Positions 55,786-64,000 of a DNA stretch of 64,000 bases are shown piece after piece (position 1 is the first letter of the stretch; each line of letters begins with the position of its first letter). Position numbers and translations under genes: made by a program. The notes under the pieces were generated by a model. The model searched no databases and was not told where the DNA came from. It was given only the letters and a program-made list of their open reading frames with translations. The DNA comes from Proteus vulgaris (GTDB taxonomy: Bacteria > Pseudomonadota > Gammaproteobacteria > Enterobacterales > Enterobacteriaceae): positions 806,001-870,000 of the forward strand of contig NZ_CP090064.1 in NCBI RefSeq assembly GCF_023100685.1. Reading direction: 5' to 3'.

Positions 55786-57663
55786 ATGAATGTAAAAGAT
55801 ATCATTCGTCATGAACCATTTGGAACATTGCTAGGTTATGCGCCTGGCGGTGTCGCGATTTACTCTTCAGATTACAGTAGTATCGATAAAGAAGACTATG
55901 CCGCTAATGATTCATTCCGTAGCTATATTGGCAATGAATATATGGGGCACAAGTGGCAGTGTGTTGAGTTTGCTCGTCGTTTCCTTTATCTGCATTACGG
56001 CGCTGTATTTACTGATGTAGGAATGGCTTATGAGATTTTCTCATTGCGTTTTTTACGTAAAACCATTGATGACGATATATTACCTCTCCAAGCATTTGCT
56101 AATGGTGGTAAGCAGGCACCAGCGGTTGGTGCCTTACTGATTTGGCAAGAAGGTGGTGAGTTTAAAGTGACCGGTCATGTTGCTGTGATCACCGAAGTGC
56201 TTGAAGATAAAATCCGTATTGCAGAACAAAACGTTATCCATACTAGATTACCCGCAGGCCAGCAATGGACACGAGAATTACCGCTTCTCATCAGTGATAA
56301 CGGCTACTTTGTTCAAGATACTTTTGATAACACAACGCTTTTAGGTTGGATGATCCAAACGGAACCTAATGCTTATAGTCTTCCTCAGCCTAAAATCACA
56401 CCTAAACTGTTAAATATTCATGCTGAAAAACTTGAAAATAAAGGTCAATTCGATGGGAAATGGTTAGATGAAAACTCACCTCTAGAAAAAGCCTATGTTC
56501 TAGCGCAACACGGTCATATCATCAATCAAAACAGCTACGAATACTTCACCATTTCAGAAAGCGCCGAACAAGAACTTATTCGAGCAAGCAATGAGATGCA
56601 TTTGATGTATTTGCATGCGACCGAAAAAGTATTAAAAGACGATAATTTATTACGTTTGTTCGATATCCCTGACGTGTTATGGCCTCGTATTCGTTTGTCA
56701 TGGCAAAACAGGCGCCATCAAATGATCACGGGACGATTAGATTTTTGTATGGATGAACGTGGTGTCAAAGTATATGAATATAATGCGGACTCCGCCTCTT
56801 GCCACACAGAAGCAGGCTTAATTATTGAAAAATGGGCGCAACAAAGTGGAATTAAAGAAGGTTTTAATCCTGGTGAGCGCTTACTTGATGCATTAGCTGA
56901 TGCTTGGAAACACAGTGATGCGAAACCTTTTGTGCATATTCTTCAAGATGATGATAGTGAAGAAGATTACCATGCACTCTTTATGCAACAATCACTGACC
57001 CAAGCCGGTTATGAGAGCAAAATTCTACGTGGATTAGATGAACTTCATTGGAATAATCGTGGTCAATTAATTGATGCAGATAAACGTGTTGTTGAATGTG
57101 TCTGGAAAACATGGGCTTGGGAAACGGCTTTAGATCAACTCAGAGAAGAGAGTGAACAACAAGCACTTATTCCTATACGTACAGGACATCCTGAAGGAGA
57201 AGTACGTTTAGTCGATGTACTTTTGCGTCCTGAAATTACGGTTTTTGAGCCTCTTTGGACACTTATTCCTAGTAATAAAGCAATTTTACCAGTTTTATGG
57301 CAACTGTTCCCTGATAATCCTTATTTACTAGATACGGATTTTAAAGTGACTCCTCATCTTGCACAAAGTGGTTATGCAGTTAAACCGATAGCAGGTCGTT
57401 GTGGCAGTAACATTGGTCTAGTTGATCATAAAGAAAATGTGTTAGATAAAACCCACGGTCAATTTGATCACCAAGAAAATATTTATCAGGAATTATGGTG
57501 TTTACCAAAAGTAGCAAATCGTTATATTCAAGTTTGCACATTTACTGTTGGTGGTCATTACGGCGGTTGTTGCTTACGTTCTGATCCTACGCTGGTAATT
57601 AAAAAAGAGAGTGATATAGAACCGTTGATCGTGATTGAAGATAAACACTTTTTAGTAAAATAA
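55786..57663 (+). CDS. gsp: Bifunctional glutathionylspermidine amidase/synthetase
   Basis: Gsp joins glutathione to spermidine with ATP and hydrolyses the product. The 625-residue protein has an N-terminal CHAP-type amidase domain (nucleophile cysteine in HKWQCVEFARRF, histidine in GHVAVITEV) and a C-terminal ATP-grasp synthetase domain (ENKGQFDGKWLDEN; MDERGVKVYEYNADSASCHTEAGL; AGRCGSNIGLV). It closely follows E. coli Gsp. The start at 55786 (MNVKDIIRHEPFGTLLG) fits homology, with AAGGTCGAG before it; an ATG at 55741 also has an acceptable site. Confidence 0.94.
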   Translation: MNVKDIIRHEPFGTLLGYAPGGVAIYSSDYSSIDKEDYAANDSFRSYIGNEYMGHKWQCVEFARRFLYLHYGAVFTDVGMAYEIFSLRFLRKTIDDDILPLQAFANGGKQAPAVGALLIWQEGGEFKVTGHVAVITEVLEDKIRIAEQNVIHTRLPAGQQWTRELPLLISDNGYFVQDTFDNTTLLGWMIQTEPNAYSLPQPKITPKLLNIHAEKLENKGQFDGKWLDENSPLEKAYVLAQHGHIINQNSYEYFTISESAEQELIRASNEMHLMYLHATEKVLKDDNLLRLFDIPDVLWPRIRLSWQNRRHQMITGRLDFCMDERGVKVYEYNADSASCHTEAGLIIEKWAQQSGIKEGFNPGERLLDALADAWKHSDAKPFVHILQDDDSEEDYHALFMQQSLTQAGYESKILRGLDELHWNNRGQLIDADKRVVECVWKTWAWETALDQLREESEQQALIPIRTGHPEGEVRLVDVLLRPEITVFEPLWTLIPSNKAILPVLWQLFPDNPYLLDTDFKVTPHLAQSGYAVKPIAGRCGSNIGLVDHKENVLDKTHGQFDHQENIYQELWCLPKVANRYIQVCTFTVGGHYGGCCLRSDPTLVIKKESDIEPLIVIEDKHFLVK

Positions 57664-57689
57664 GACAACAATACCTTGGTATTAATAAT

Positions 57690-57713
57690 AGCCCGCCTTA
57701 TTGGCGGGTTTGT
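57690..57713 (+). terminator. Intrinsic terminator after gsp
   Basis: AGCCCGCC pairs with GGCGGGTT around five bases, followed by TGTTTT, 27 bases after the gsp stop. Confidence 0.8.
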
Positions 57714-57749
57714 TTTAAATAGCAGTCGATGTTGAGGTGAATAATAAAA

Positions 57750-58103
57750 ATGATGAAAACATTCTTAACCCTTGATGAGTTATTGGCATCACTTTCAACA
57801 CTTGAGTCAAATGAATGGATATATACTGAGATTTCAATGTGGAATAGTCATCCAGAACAGGCCGTTTTTTATTATATTCCTTGGGATTACATCCAAGAAT
57901 TACCGGATGATGAGATTTATCTTGATGACGAAAAAATGGAAATGCCAAAAGCTGTTGAAGATAAAAATTTACGTGGCTGGATGGTGATTTGTGATTTGGC
58001 ATTATTTTATCAAACTCAACAAGTTGAACAAAAAACCTTACAGTGGATCATTGAAGAAATTAACTATTATCGTGAGTATGATGCTTTTCGGTGTTTGAGT
58101 TAG
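57750..58103 (+). CDS. Small acidic protein of unknown function
   Basis: I do not recognise this 117-residue protein. It is acidic and rich in Glu, Asp, Trp and Tyr (EWIYTEISMWNSHPEQAVFYYIPWDY, then WMVICDLALFYQTQ). There is no signal peptide or membrane helix. GAGGTGA lies upstream, and in-frame ATGs at 57750 and 57753 are possible. The composition resembles small immunity-type proteins, but no partner toxin is adjacent. It converges with the next unknown gene. Confidence 0.68.
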   Translation: MMKTFLTLDELLASLSTLESNEWIYTEISMWNSHPEQAVFYYIPWDYIQELPDDEIYLDDEKMEMPKAVEDKNLRGWMVICDLALFYQTQQVEQKTLQWIIEEINYYREYDAFRCLS

Positions 58104-58179
58104 ATGTTGCTTATTAGCAATAAAGATTAAATAATTAGCTATAATATATTGATAACTAATGATTTTATTTGTAATTTCT

Positions 58180-58836
58180 TTAATAAAGAATGTTTTCGAT
58201 GTTAGGCCAATCATCAGCATAATGATCTGTCATTAATAAAAAACACTCAGCAATAGCTCGATTGAGTGATGTGTGTTCAACCGTGTCATTTTCTACTGAA
58301 GTGACAGACCACACTTTGTTCTCTTTGTGATAAGTGCATGACATTTCGCAATCTTCTAATAAAGAGAGTGTATCATCAGCATTTTTGAGTAAATCAAATA
58401 GTGCGCCATCGGGATCTAAAGAGCTCCAAACTTTTTCGGTTTCTGTATCAAATTCGATTTCATAACCATAACGACGATAGATAGCCGTTAGGTTTATTTG
58501 AAAATCGGTGTAGTGACTATAACGATGAATAGGGGGCTGATAGGTATCTGGCTCTTGGGCTTTTCGATTATTTTTATAGTCTTGGATTTGTTTTTCTCGA
58601 GTTTGAGCTCGTTGATAGCCTTCGTTGCCAAATTCTAAAATACGTGCTTTGCGATAAACGTCACTAAAATCTAGTACTGCAGCACCGTAATAAAGCCCTT
58701 CATCTGTTTTCACATCCAATAAGTCAACTAAGATATAACGTTTATTCTCAGTGAGTTGTTCTTTATTTAAGATGGTTAAACCAGCATATTCTGCAATAGC
58801 GACTATCTGTTGTGTTGAAAATGTCATCTCTTTCAT
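58180..58836 (-). CDS. Protein of unknown function
   Basis: I do not recognise this 218-residue soluble protein. It has no signal peptide or membrane helix; the N-terminal half (STQQIVAIAEYAGLTILNKEQL, then ILVDLLDVKTDEGLYYGAAVLDF) seems globular. A charged middle (REKQIQDYKNNRKAQEP) and an acidic C-terminus follow. AAGGAGAACCCA precedes the ATG, so translation is likely. It lies 18 bases after the dsdC stop on the same strand, hence possibly co-transcribed with dsdC. Confidence 0.7.
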   Translation of the reverse strand: MKEMTFSTQQIVAIAEYAGLTILNKEQLTENKRYILVDLLDVKTDEGLYYGAAVLDFSDVYRKARILEFGNEGYQRAQTREKQIQDYKNNRKAQEPDTYQPPIHRYSHYTDFQINLTAIYRRYGYEIEFDTETEKVWSSLDPDGALFDLLKNADDTLSLLEDCEMSCTYHKENKVWSVTSVENDTVEHTSLNRAIAECFLLMTDHYADDWPNIENILY

Positions 58837-58854
58837 TGGGTTCTCCTTAAGAAA

Positions 58855-59799
58855 TTACATGCTTTCCTTGATCTGTTTTTTCAACCACTGAATGAAAAGC
58901 TGTACTTTGGCATTATTCTTTTCATTTCGAGTGACAAGGTAATAACGCTGAGCACAAAAAAGTTCGCTATTATCAAAAGGGATAATTAATTCTTTATTGG
59001 CCAGCTGTTTCTGCACTAAACGCTTTCTTCCCATTGCGACACCCGAGTGATTAACGGCAGCAATCACAGCAAGATCAGAACGGTCAAAACAGATATTACT
59101 GCGATTAGGGAAAAGTGAAAGCCCCATATATTCGCTCCAAGCTCGCCATTCATCAAAATCAGAGTTGTTACTCCATGCTTGTCTATCATGTAGCAATGTG
59201 CAATTAGAGAGATGATGAATATTGTTTATAAGCTCATGTTTTTTGGCGTATTCAGGACTGCATACCGGAATAATCGATTCTGAAATTAAGTCTTCGCAAT
59301 AAAGATTTTGTAGTTGTTTATCATCAAAATAGATTGCGAGATCAATACCATAGCCTCGAAAATTAATATCATCATTTCCTGTGAGCAGATTTAATTCAAT
59401 GGATGGGTAACGTTCAGTAAAATCTGAAATACGAGGAACTAACCAACATTGAGCAATGGAAGGACGTGAATAAACGGTAAGCACACCAGATATTTCTTGG
59501 TTATGGATATCTAAAATTTCTTGGTTAATGTCTTCTAACGTTTTTTTAAGTGCCCAATAAATGCGTTCACCTTCTTCTGTTAGTTCAATTCGGCGATGAA
59601 AGCGGTCAAATAGCTTAATACCTAATTCTTCTTCTAGTGTATTAATACGATGGCTAATAGCACTGGGAGTTAATGACAGCTCCTCTGCTGCTAAAGCAAA
59701 TGAAAGGTGACGACCGGTTGCTTCAAAAGTGTGAAGTCTGGCTAATTGATAACTGGATAATCGTTTATTTCTTAAAATCACGCTAGAAGATTCAAACAT
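58855..59799 (-). CDS. dsdC: DsdC, LysR-family D-serine activator
   Basis: A 314-residue LysR-type regulator. The N-terminal winged helix (LHTFEATGRHLSFALAAEELSLTPSAISHRINTLEEELGIKLF) precedes a substrate-binding domain nearly collinear with E. coli DsdC (SRPSIAQCWLVPRISDFTERYPSIELNLLTGNDD; HDRQAWSN; FDRSDLAVIAAVNHSGVAMGRKRLVQK). In E. coli it activates dsdXA in response to D-serine. It is divergent from dsdX here, as in E. coli. Confidence 0.94.
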   Translation of the reverse strand: MFESSSVILRNKRLSSYQLARLHTFEATGRHLSFALAAEELSLTPSAISHRINTLEEELGIKLFDRFHRRIELTEEGERIYWALKKTLEDINQEILDIHNQEISGVLTVYSRPSIAQCWLVPRISDFTERYPSIELNLLTGNDDINFRGYGIDLAIYFDDKQLQNLYCEDLISESIIPVCSPEYAKKHELINNIHHLSNCTLLHDRQAWSNNSDFDEWRAWSEYMGLSLFPNRSNICFDRSDLAVIAAVNHSGVAMGRKRLVQKQLANKELIIPFDNSELFCAQRYYLVTRNEKNNAKVQLFIQWLKKQIKESM

Positions 59800-59898
59800 T
59801 CTTTTATTCTCATTTTATTGTTGATAGTAACGTTAGTTAACAATCAAGGTAATGTTAAGATGAAATACCATGCTATCACTCATCAAAATGTGATTATT

Positions 59899-59914
59899 TG
59901 TGCTTGAGATCACT
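59899..59914 (+). promoter_or_regulatory. CRP-like site in the dsdC-dsdX region
   Basis: TGTGC-TTGAGA-TCACT matches the CRP consensus at eight of ten half-site positions and lies about 110 bases before dsdX. E. coli dsdXA needs CRP as well as DsdC, which makes the site plausible. Confidence 0.5.
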
Positions 59915-60022
59915 TATTTGAGTTAATTGAATTCATCTTAGTGTAAATTTTCATCATTTGTAAGTGCCGAATGATTAATATTCAATATGTTTAACAATAA
60001 ATAAAAGATTTGGGATGGATAT

Positions 60023-61360
60023 ATGGATTCAACATTATGGGTACTAGGTACTCTTATAATTAGTATCTTGCTCATTGTTTTTACTATAATAAAACTTAAG
60101 TTTCACCCGTTTCTAGCCTTACTGTTGGCCAGCTTCTTTGTCGGTACTGCAATGAAGATGAACCCTTTAGAAATGGTGAATGCGATTGAAAATGGTATTG
60201 GCGGTACACTCGGATTTTTAGCAGCAATTATCGGTTTAGGTACTATTCTTGGTAAAATGATGGAAATATCAGGTGCCGCAGAACGCATCGGTATTACATT
60301 GCAAAAGTGTCGTTGGTTATCTCCAGACGTTATTATGGTATTAGTTGGTCTTATTTGTGGTATTACACTTTTTGTTGAAGTTGGTGTGGTATTGCTTATT
60401 CCACTTGCTTTCTCTATTGCGAAAAAAACAAATACATCATTATTAAAATTAGCCATCCCTTTATGTACAGCATTAATGGCTGTTCATTGCATTGTTCCTC
60501 CTCATCCAGCCGCACTGTTTGTTACTAATGAATTGGGCGCAGATATGGGAACCGTGATTGTTGCAGGTCTTGCTGTTGGTTTAGCTGCTTCATTAGTCGG
60601 TGGCCCGTTATTCTTAAAAGTATTAGGTGAGCGTTTGCCGTTTAAAACCGTACCTGAAGAATTTTCAGATATGGAAGTTCGTGAAGAAAAAGATTTACCT
60701 TCACTCGGCGCTACTCTTTTTACAGTATTATTGCCAATTGTTCTGATGCTGATAAAAACAGCTGCAGAATTAAATATGACAAAAGGTACTTCGCTTTATA
60801 CTGCATTACAGTTTATTGGTAACCCAATTACTGCGATGTTTATTGCTGCTTTTGTCGCTTATTATGTTTTAGGTATTCGCCGTAATATGGGCATGAATAT
60901 CTTATTGAAGAAAACAGAAGATAGTTTTAGCTCTATTGCCAATATCTTATTAATCATTGGTGCTGGTGGTGCTTTTAATGGCATCCTAAAAGGCAGTGGT
61001 TTAAGTGAATCTTTAGCATTAATTCTTTCTAACTTGGACATGCATCCTATTTTATTGGCTTGGTTGGTCGCCATTATTCTTCATGCTGCTGTTGGTTCTG
61101 CAACGGTTGCAATGATGGGGGCTACTGCAATTGTTGCACCATTAATGCCTTTATACCCAGACATTAGCCCTGAAATTATTACCTTAGCGATTGGTTCAGG
61201 TGCTATTGGTTGTACCATCGTCACAGACTCACTGTTTTGGTTAGTGAAACAGTATTGTAATGCAACTTTAAGTGAAACTTTTCGTTTTTACAGTGTCGCG
61301 ACCTTTATTGCCTCCTTTGTCGCATTAGGCGGTACATTTATGCTTTCTTTTGTCATATAA
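60023..61360 (+). CDS. dsdX: DsdX, D-serine permease (GntP family)
   Basis: A 445-residue inner-membrane carrier of the GntP gluconate-permease family with about 12-14 helices. It matches DsdX in the conserved IGLGTILGKMMEISGAAERI, CTALMAVHCIVPPHPAALFVTNELGADM and DSLFWLVKQY segments. It imports D-serine by proton symport. It lies 12 bases before dsdA in the same operon. Confidence 0.92.
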   Translation: MDSTLWVLGTLIISILLIVFTIIKLKFHPFLALLLASFFVGTAMKMNPLEMVNAIENGIGGTLGFLAAIIGLGTILGKMMEISGAAERIGITLQKCRWLSPDVIMVLVGLICGITLFVEVGVVLLIPLAFSIAKKTNTSLLKLAIPLCTALMAVHCIVPPHPAALFVTNELGADMGTVIVAGLAVGLAASLVGGPLFLKVLGERLPFKTVPEEFSDMEVREEKDLPSLGATLFTVLLPIVLMLIKTAAELNMTKGTSLYTALQFIGNPITAMFIAAFVAYYVLGIRRNMGMNILLKKTEDSFSSIANILLIIGAGGAFNGILKGSGLSESLALILSNLDMHPILLAWLVAIILHAAVGSATVAMMGATAIVAPLMPLYPDISPEIITLAIGSGAIGCTIVTDSLFWLVKQYCNATLSETFRFYSVATFIASFVALGGTFMLSFVI

Positions 61361-61372
61361 AAGAGAACGACT

Positions 61373-62701
61373 ATGAGCCATATAGATATAAATAAACTAA
61401 TAAGTAATTTTCCACTAGTTCGTGACTTAGTGGACTTAAAAGAAGTGGTTTGGTTTAACCCAAAAGTGACCACCACTGACCAGGGACTTCCATATGTTGG
61501 TTTAACGCAAGATGACGTAATTGATGCACAAGCACGGTTACAACGTTTTGCACCTTATTTAGCTAAAGCATTTCCAGAAACAGCGGTTACTCAAGGAATT
61601 ATCGAATCAGAAGTGGTTGATATTCCTAAGATGAAAGTTGCTCTTGAAAAGCGTTATAACACAACCATTAGCGGTCAGTTGCGTTTGAAAAAGGATAGCC
61701 ATTTACCGATTTCAGGTTCAATTAAAGCGCGAGGTGGAATTTATGAAGTATTAACGCACGCGGAGAAATTGGCAATAAACGCAGGATTACTGAGTACAGA
61801 TGATAATTATGAAAAATTATTCTCTGATGAATTCCGTAAATTCTTTAGCCAATACAGTATCGCAGTTGGTTCAACAGGCAACTTAGGTATGTCTATTGGG
61901 ATCATGAGTGCGAAATTAGGCTTTAGTGTAAGCGTTCATATGTCTGCTGATGCACGTCAGTGGAAAAAAGACAAATTACGTTCCCATGGCGTTAATGTTG
62001 TTGAATATGAACAAGATTACAGTATTGCTGTAGAAGAAGGTCGTAAACAAGCAGAAAAAGATCCTAACTGTTTCTTTATTGATGATGAAAACTCAAAAAC
62101 CTTATTCTTGGGTTATGCCGTTGCCGGATTACGTTTGAAACGTCAATTTGAAGAACAAGGTGTTCGTGTTGATAGTGAACATCCTCTGTTTGTTTATCTG
62201 CCTTGTGGTGTTGGTGGTGGTCCTGGTGGTGTTGCGTTTGGGCTAAAGCTGGCATTTGGTGATGCTGTGCACTGTTTATTTGCTGAGCCAACACATTCAC
62301 CTTGTATGTTATTGGGGGTTTATACCCAGTTACATGAAGGTATTTCAGTACAAGAAATTGGTATCGACAACGTGACTGCTGCTGATGGTCTGGCTGTTGG
62401 TCGCGCATCAGGCTTCGTGGGGCGTGCAATGGAGCGCTTAATTGATGGTTATTACACTATTGATGATCAAGAGCTTTATGACTTGCTAAGTCTGTTAAAT
62501 AAAGAAGAAGGAATTAAGTTAGAACCTTCGGCATTAGCTGGAATGGCAGGAGCTGTACATGTCACTCAAGCTAAAGATTATCTGCAAGGTTTATCACTAG
62601 ACAGTCAAAAAATGCAAAATGCAACGCATTTAGTATGGGCTACAGGTGGTGGTATGGTTCCTGCAGATGAAATGCAAAAATATCTCGCTCAAGGAAAATA
62701 G
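61373..62701 (+). CDS. dsdA: D-serine ammonia-lyase (dehydratase)
   Basis: A PLP enzyme that turns D-serine into pyruvate and ammonia. The 442-residue protein has the PLP-binding lysine K118 in SGSIKARGG and the glycine-rich phosphate loop [13 protein letters not shown]. It is collinear with E. coli DsdA. Together with DsdX it allows growth on D-serine, which is abundant in urine, and protects against its toxicity. AGAGAA lies upstream. Confidence 0.95.
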   Translation: MSHIDINKLISNFPLVRDLVDLKEVVWFNPKVTTTDQGLPYVGLTQDDVIDAQARLQRFAPYLAKAFPETAVTQGIIESEVVDIPKMKVALEKRYNTTISGQLRLKKDSHLPISGSIKARGGIYEVLTHAEKLAINAGLLSTDDNYEKLFSDEFRKFFSQYSIAVGSTGNLGMSIGIMSAKLGFSVSVHMSADARQWKKDKLRSHGVNVVEYEQDYSIAVEEGRKQAEKDPNCFFIDDENSKTLFLGYAVAGLRLKRQFEEQGVRVDSEHPLFVYLPCGVGGGPGGVAFGLKLAFGDAVHCLFAEPTHSPCMLLGVYTQLHEGISVQEIGIDNVTAADGLAVGRASGFVGRAMERLIDGYYTIDDQELYDLLSLLNKEEGIKLEPSALAGMAGAVHVTQAKDYLQGLSLDSQKMQNATHLVWATGGGMVPADEMQKYLAQGK

Positions 62702-62712
62702 AGCGTAGATCC

Positions 62713-62742
62713 GGGACGATAAGGTTTGTTTTTTATCGTTCC
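62713..62742 (+). terminator. Weak hairpin after dsdA
   Basis: GGGACGATAA pairs with TTATCGTTCC with one wobble pair. There is no T run, so it may mark mRNA processing or weak termination. Confidence 0.45.
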
Positions 62743-62887
62743 ATATAAAATAAAAGGGAGTAGTGCGAGTATCCAATAATTATTATATAAAACAATAATA
62801 TAGTAACAATGGATTAAACCAAGTGTTACATCAAACATTCACACCAGGATGTCACACCAGGGGAAAATGTCGTAGTATTATAATCAT

Positions 62888-62920
62888 AAAAAAAGAGGCA
62901 CCCATTGGGTGCCTCGCTTA
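62888..62920 (-). terminator. Intrinsic terminator after afuC
   Basis: GAGGCACCCA pairs with TGGGTGCCTC on a tight loop. Read on the minus strand it runs into seven T, 25 bases after the afuC stop. Confidence 0.88.
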
Positions 62921-62944
62921 TTTTTATGCTATTCAATATTATGT

Positions 62945-63985
62945 TTATTCTAAAATAAACATGCCATAAGGATGAATTTGGAGGTAATAACTATCACCGA
63001 CATTTGGTTGAAGCTGTGTGGCATTGACTTGTAATAGCAAAGTCTGATTTTGCCATTCGACGGTTACCTCATACTGAGGCCCCATATAAGCCACATGCAC
63101 GATTTTACATTGCTGGCAGGCATCGCCTTGTTGAGATAAGGTGATAGCCTCTGGTCTAACTCCAACTCTAACGTCTGTTTTAGTGGTGTTAAATGTATCT
63201 GGCTTTGGTAGACGATATTGGAAGATATCAACATAATCAGGGCCTAATGTTGCTGGGAATAAGTTTGCATCTCCCATAAAGCTGGCCATAAATTCAGAAG
63301 CCGGTTGGCGATAAAGAGTTTGTGGTGAGCCTAATTGCATTATCTTGCCTTTATTCATCACCAATACCATATCAGAAACCGCAAATGCTTCACTTTGATC
63401 ATGGGTTACGTAAAGAGAAGTGATATTAAACTGTTGTTGTAATTCACGAATTTTCTCTCTCATGCTACGACGTAAATTAGCATCAAGGTTACTCAGAGGT
63501 TCATCAAAAAGCAGTACTTTCGGTTTTAAAATTAAGGCGCGAGCTAATGCAACTCGTTGTTGTTGGCCGCCTGAAATTTGGTCAACAAAACGATCTTCAA
63601 AGCCGGCTAAATCCACCAGCTCTAAGGCTTCAGTCACTCGTTGTTTTATTTCTGCTTTAGGGCGCCCAAGCATTTTTAAGCCATAACCAATGTTTTCCCC
63701 TAATGACATATGAGGGAAAAGGGCATAAGACTGAAACACCATACAGATATCACGTTGTTGAATTGAGCGTTCAGTGACATCTTCACCATCAATAAAGATC
63801 TTACCTTCTGTCGGTTTTTCTAACCCAGCAACTAAACGTAAAACGGTTGTTTTACCACAGCCAGAAGGTCCTAATAATGAAACCATTTTTCCTTGTGGAA
63901 TAGACAAGCTGAGATCTTCAATAACTGTGTTAGAGCCAAAACGCTTAATAACATTTTTCAGTTCAACGAAATGTTGTTGTGTCAT
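62945..63985 (-). CDS. afuC: AfuC/FbpC-type ABC-transporter ATPase
   Basis: A 346-residue ATPase with Walker [11 protein letters not shown]-loop, signature [14 protein letters not shown] and Walker [12 protein letters not shown], followed by a TOBE-type regulatory domain (residues about 240-346, [10 protein letters not shown]). It matches E. coli AfuC nearly throughout. The system was named for ferric uptake, but AfuABC in some pathogens imports sugar phosphates, so the substrate is open. The partner permease and binding protein genes presumably lie past base 63985. Confidence 0.9.
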   Translation of the reverse strand: MTQQHFVELKNVIKRFGSNTVIEDLSLSIPQGKMVSLLGPSGCGKTTVLRLVAGLEKPTEGKIFIDGEDVTERSIQQRDICMVFQSYALFPHMSLGENIGYGLKMLGRPKAEIKQRVTEALELVDLAGFEDRFVDQISGGQQQRVALARALILKPKVLLFDEPLSNLDANLRRSMREKIRELQQQFNITSLYVTHDQSEAFAVSDMVLVMNKGKIMQLGSPQTLYRQPASEFMASFMGDANLFPATLGPDYVDIFQYRLPKPDTFNTTKTDVRVGVRPEAITLSQQGDACQQCKIVHVAYMGPQYEVTVEWQNQTLLLQVNATQLQPNVGDSYYLQIHPYGMFILE

Positions 63986-64000
63986 GATTTATACTCCGTA

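Noticed and set aside
62076..62429. 117-residue reading frame antisense to dsdA, rich in His and Gln
   Set aside because: It lies wholly inside a well-conserved gene. The composition reflects codon bias on the other strand, and there is no ribosome-binding site.

Overview
The window is about 64 kb of low-GC enterobacterial chromosome, most likely from the genus Proteus (mirabilis/vulgaris group). Three things point there: core genes in E. coli-like order with close E. coli protein matches, a strongly AT-rich background, and an MrpJ-type regulator carrying the SQQQFSRYE motif known from Proteus fimbrial operons. This identification rests on recalled protein families, not on a database search. 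No rRNA, tRNA, insertion sequence, prophage or CRISPR array was found.

Layout. 1-12.3 kb is a conserved block: acrB (cut by the window edge), acrA, divergent acrR, a ychN-like gene, mscK, rsmS, priC, apt, dnaX, ybaB and recR. 12.4-17.9 kb is a four-gene module not found at this position in E. coli: a TerY-like vWA protein, a PP2C phosphatase, a membrane Ser/Thr-type kinase, and a large membrane protein with two TonB-C-like domains. 18.2-21.6 kb is the pyruvate transporter operon btsT-yjiX-yjiA, with BtsR-type direct repeats and a CRP site upstream, followed by a candidate structured small RNA.

21.8-34.8 kb is accessory metabolism: a cysteine desulfidase (cyuA), pepT with a DcuC-family carrier, an AT-rich orphan gene with clustered tyrosine motifs, a MATE pump, meso-diaminopimelate dehydrogenase, a split Tm-1/PEP-hydrolase operon with a divergent TetR regulator and twin operators, a YheO-type regulator and a GNAT acetyltransferase. 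34.9-45.6 kb has an AbrB-family protein, then yacC-cueO-hpt-can-yadG-yadH (E. coli order without gcd), niaP under a NadR box, a short ydcY, and an M48 protease/LemA pair.

45.9-55.2 kb is anaerobic respiration and iron: a dmsABC-type operon with an FNR-like site and divergent IclR regulator, then a Fur-box-preceded ferrous iron operon (P19-like, cupredoxin, Ftr1, EfeO M75, EfeB). Its efeO reading frame is broken at an A6 tract. An orphan mrpJ-like gene follows. 55.8-64 kb has gsp, two unrecognised small genes, the D-serine locus dsdC/dsdXA and an AfuC/FbpC-type ATPase.

Common themes are envelope stress and efflux (AcrAB, MscK, MATE, CueO, M48/LemA), scavenging of small carbon and nitrogen sources (pyruvate, peptides, cysteine, D-serine, niacin), and iron or copper handling. 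The best candidate for an under-described system is the vWA/PP2C/kinase/TonB-C module. Next are the tyrosine-motif orphan, the split Tm-1 operon and the interrupted efeO.
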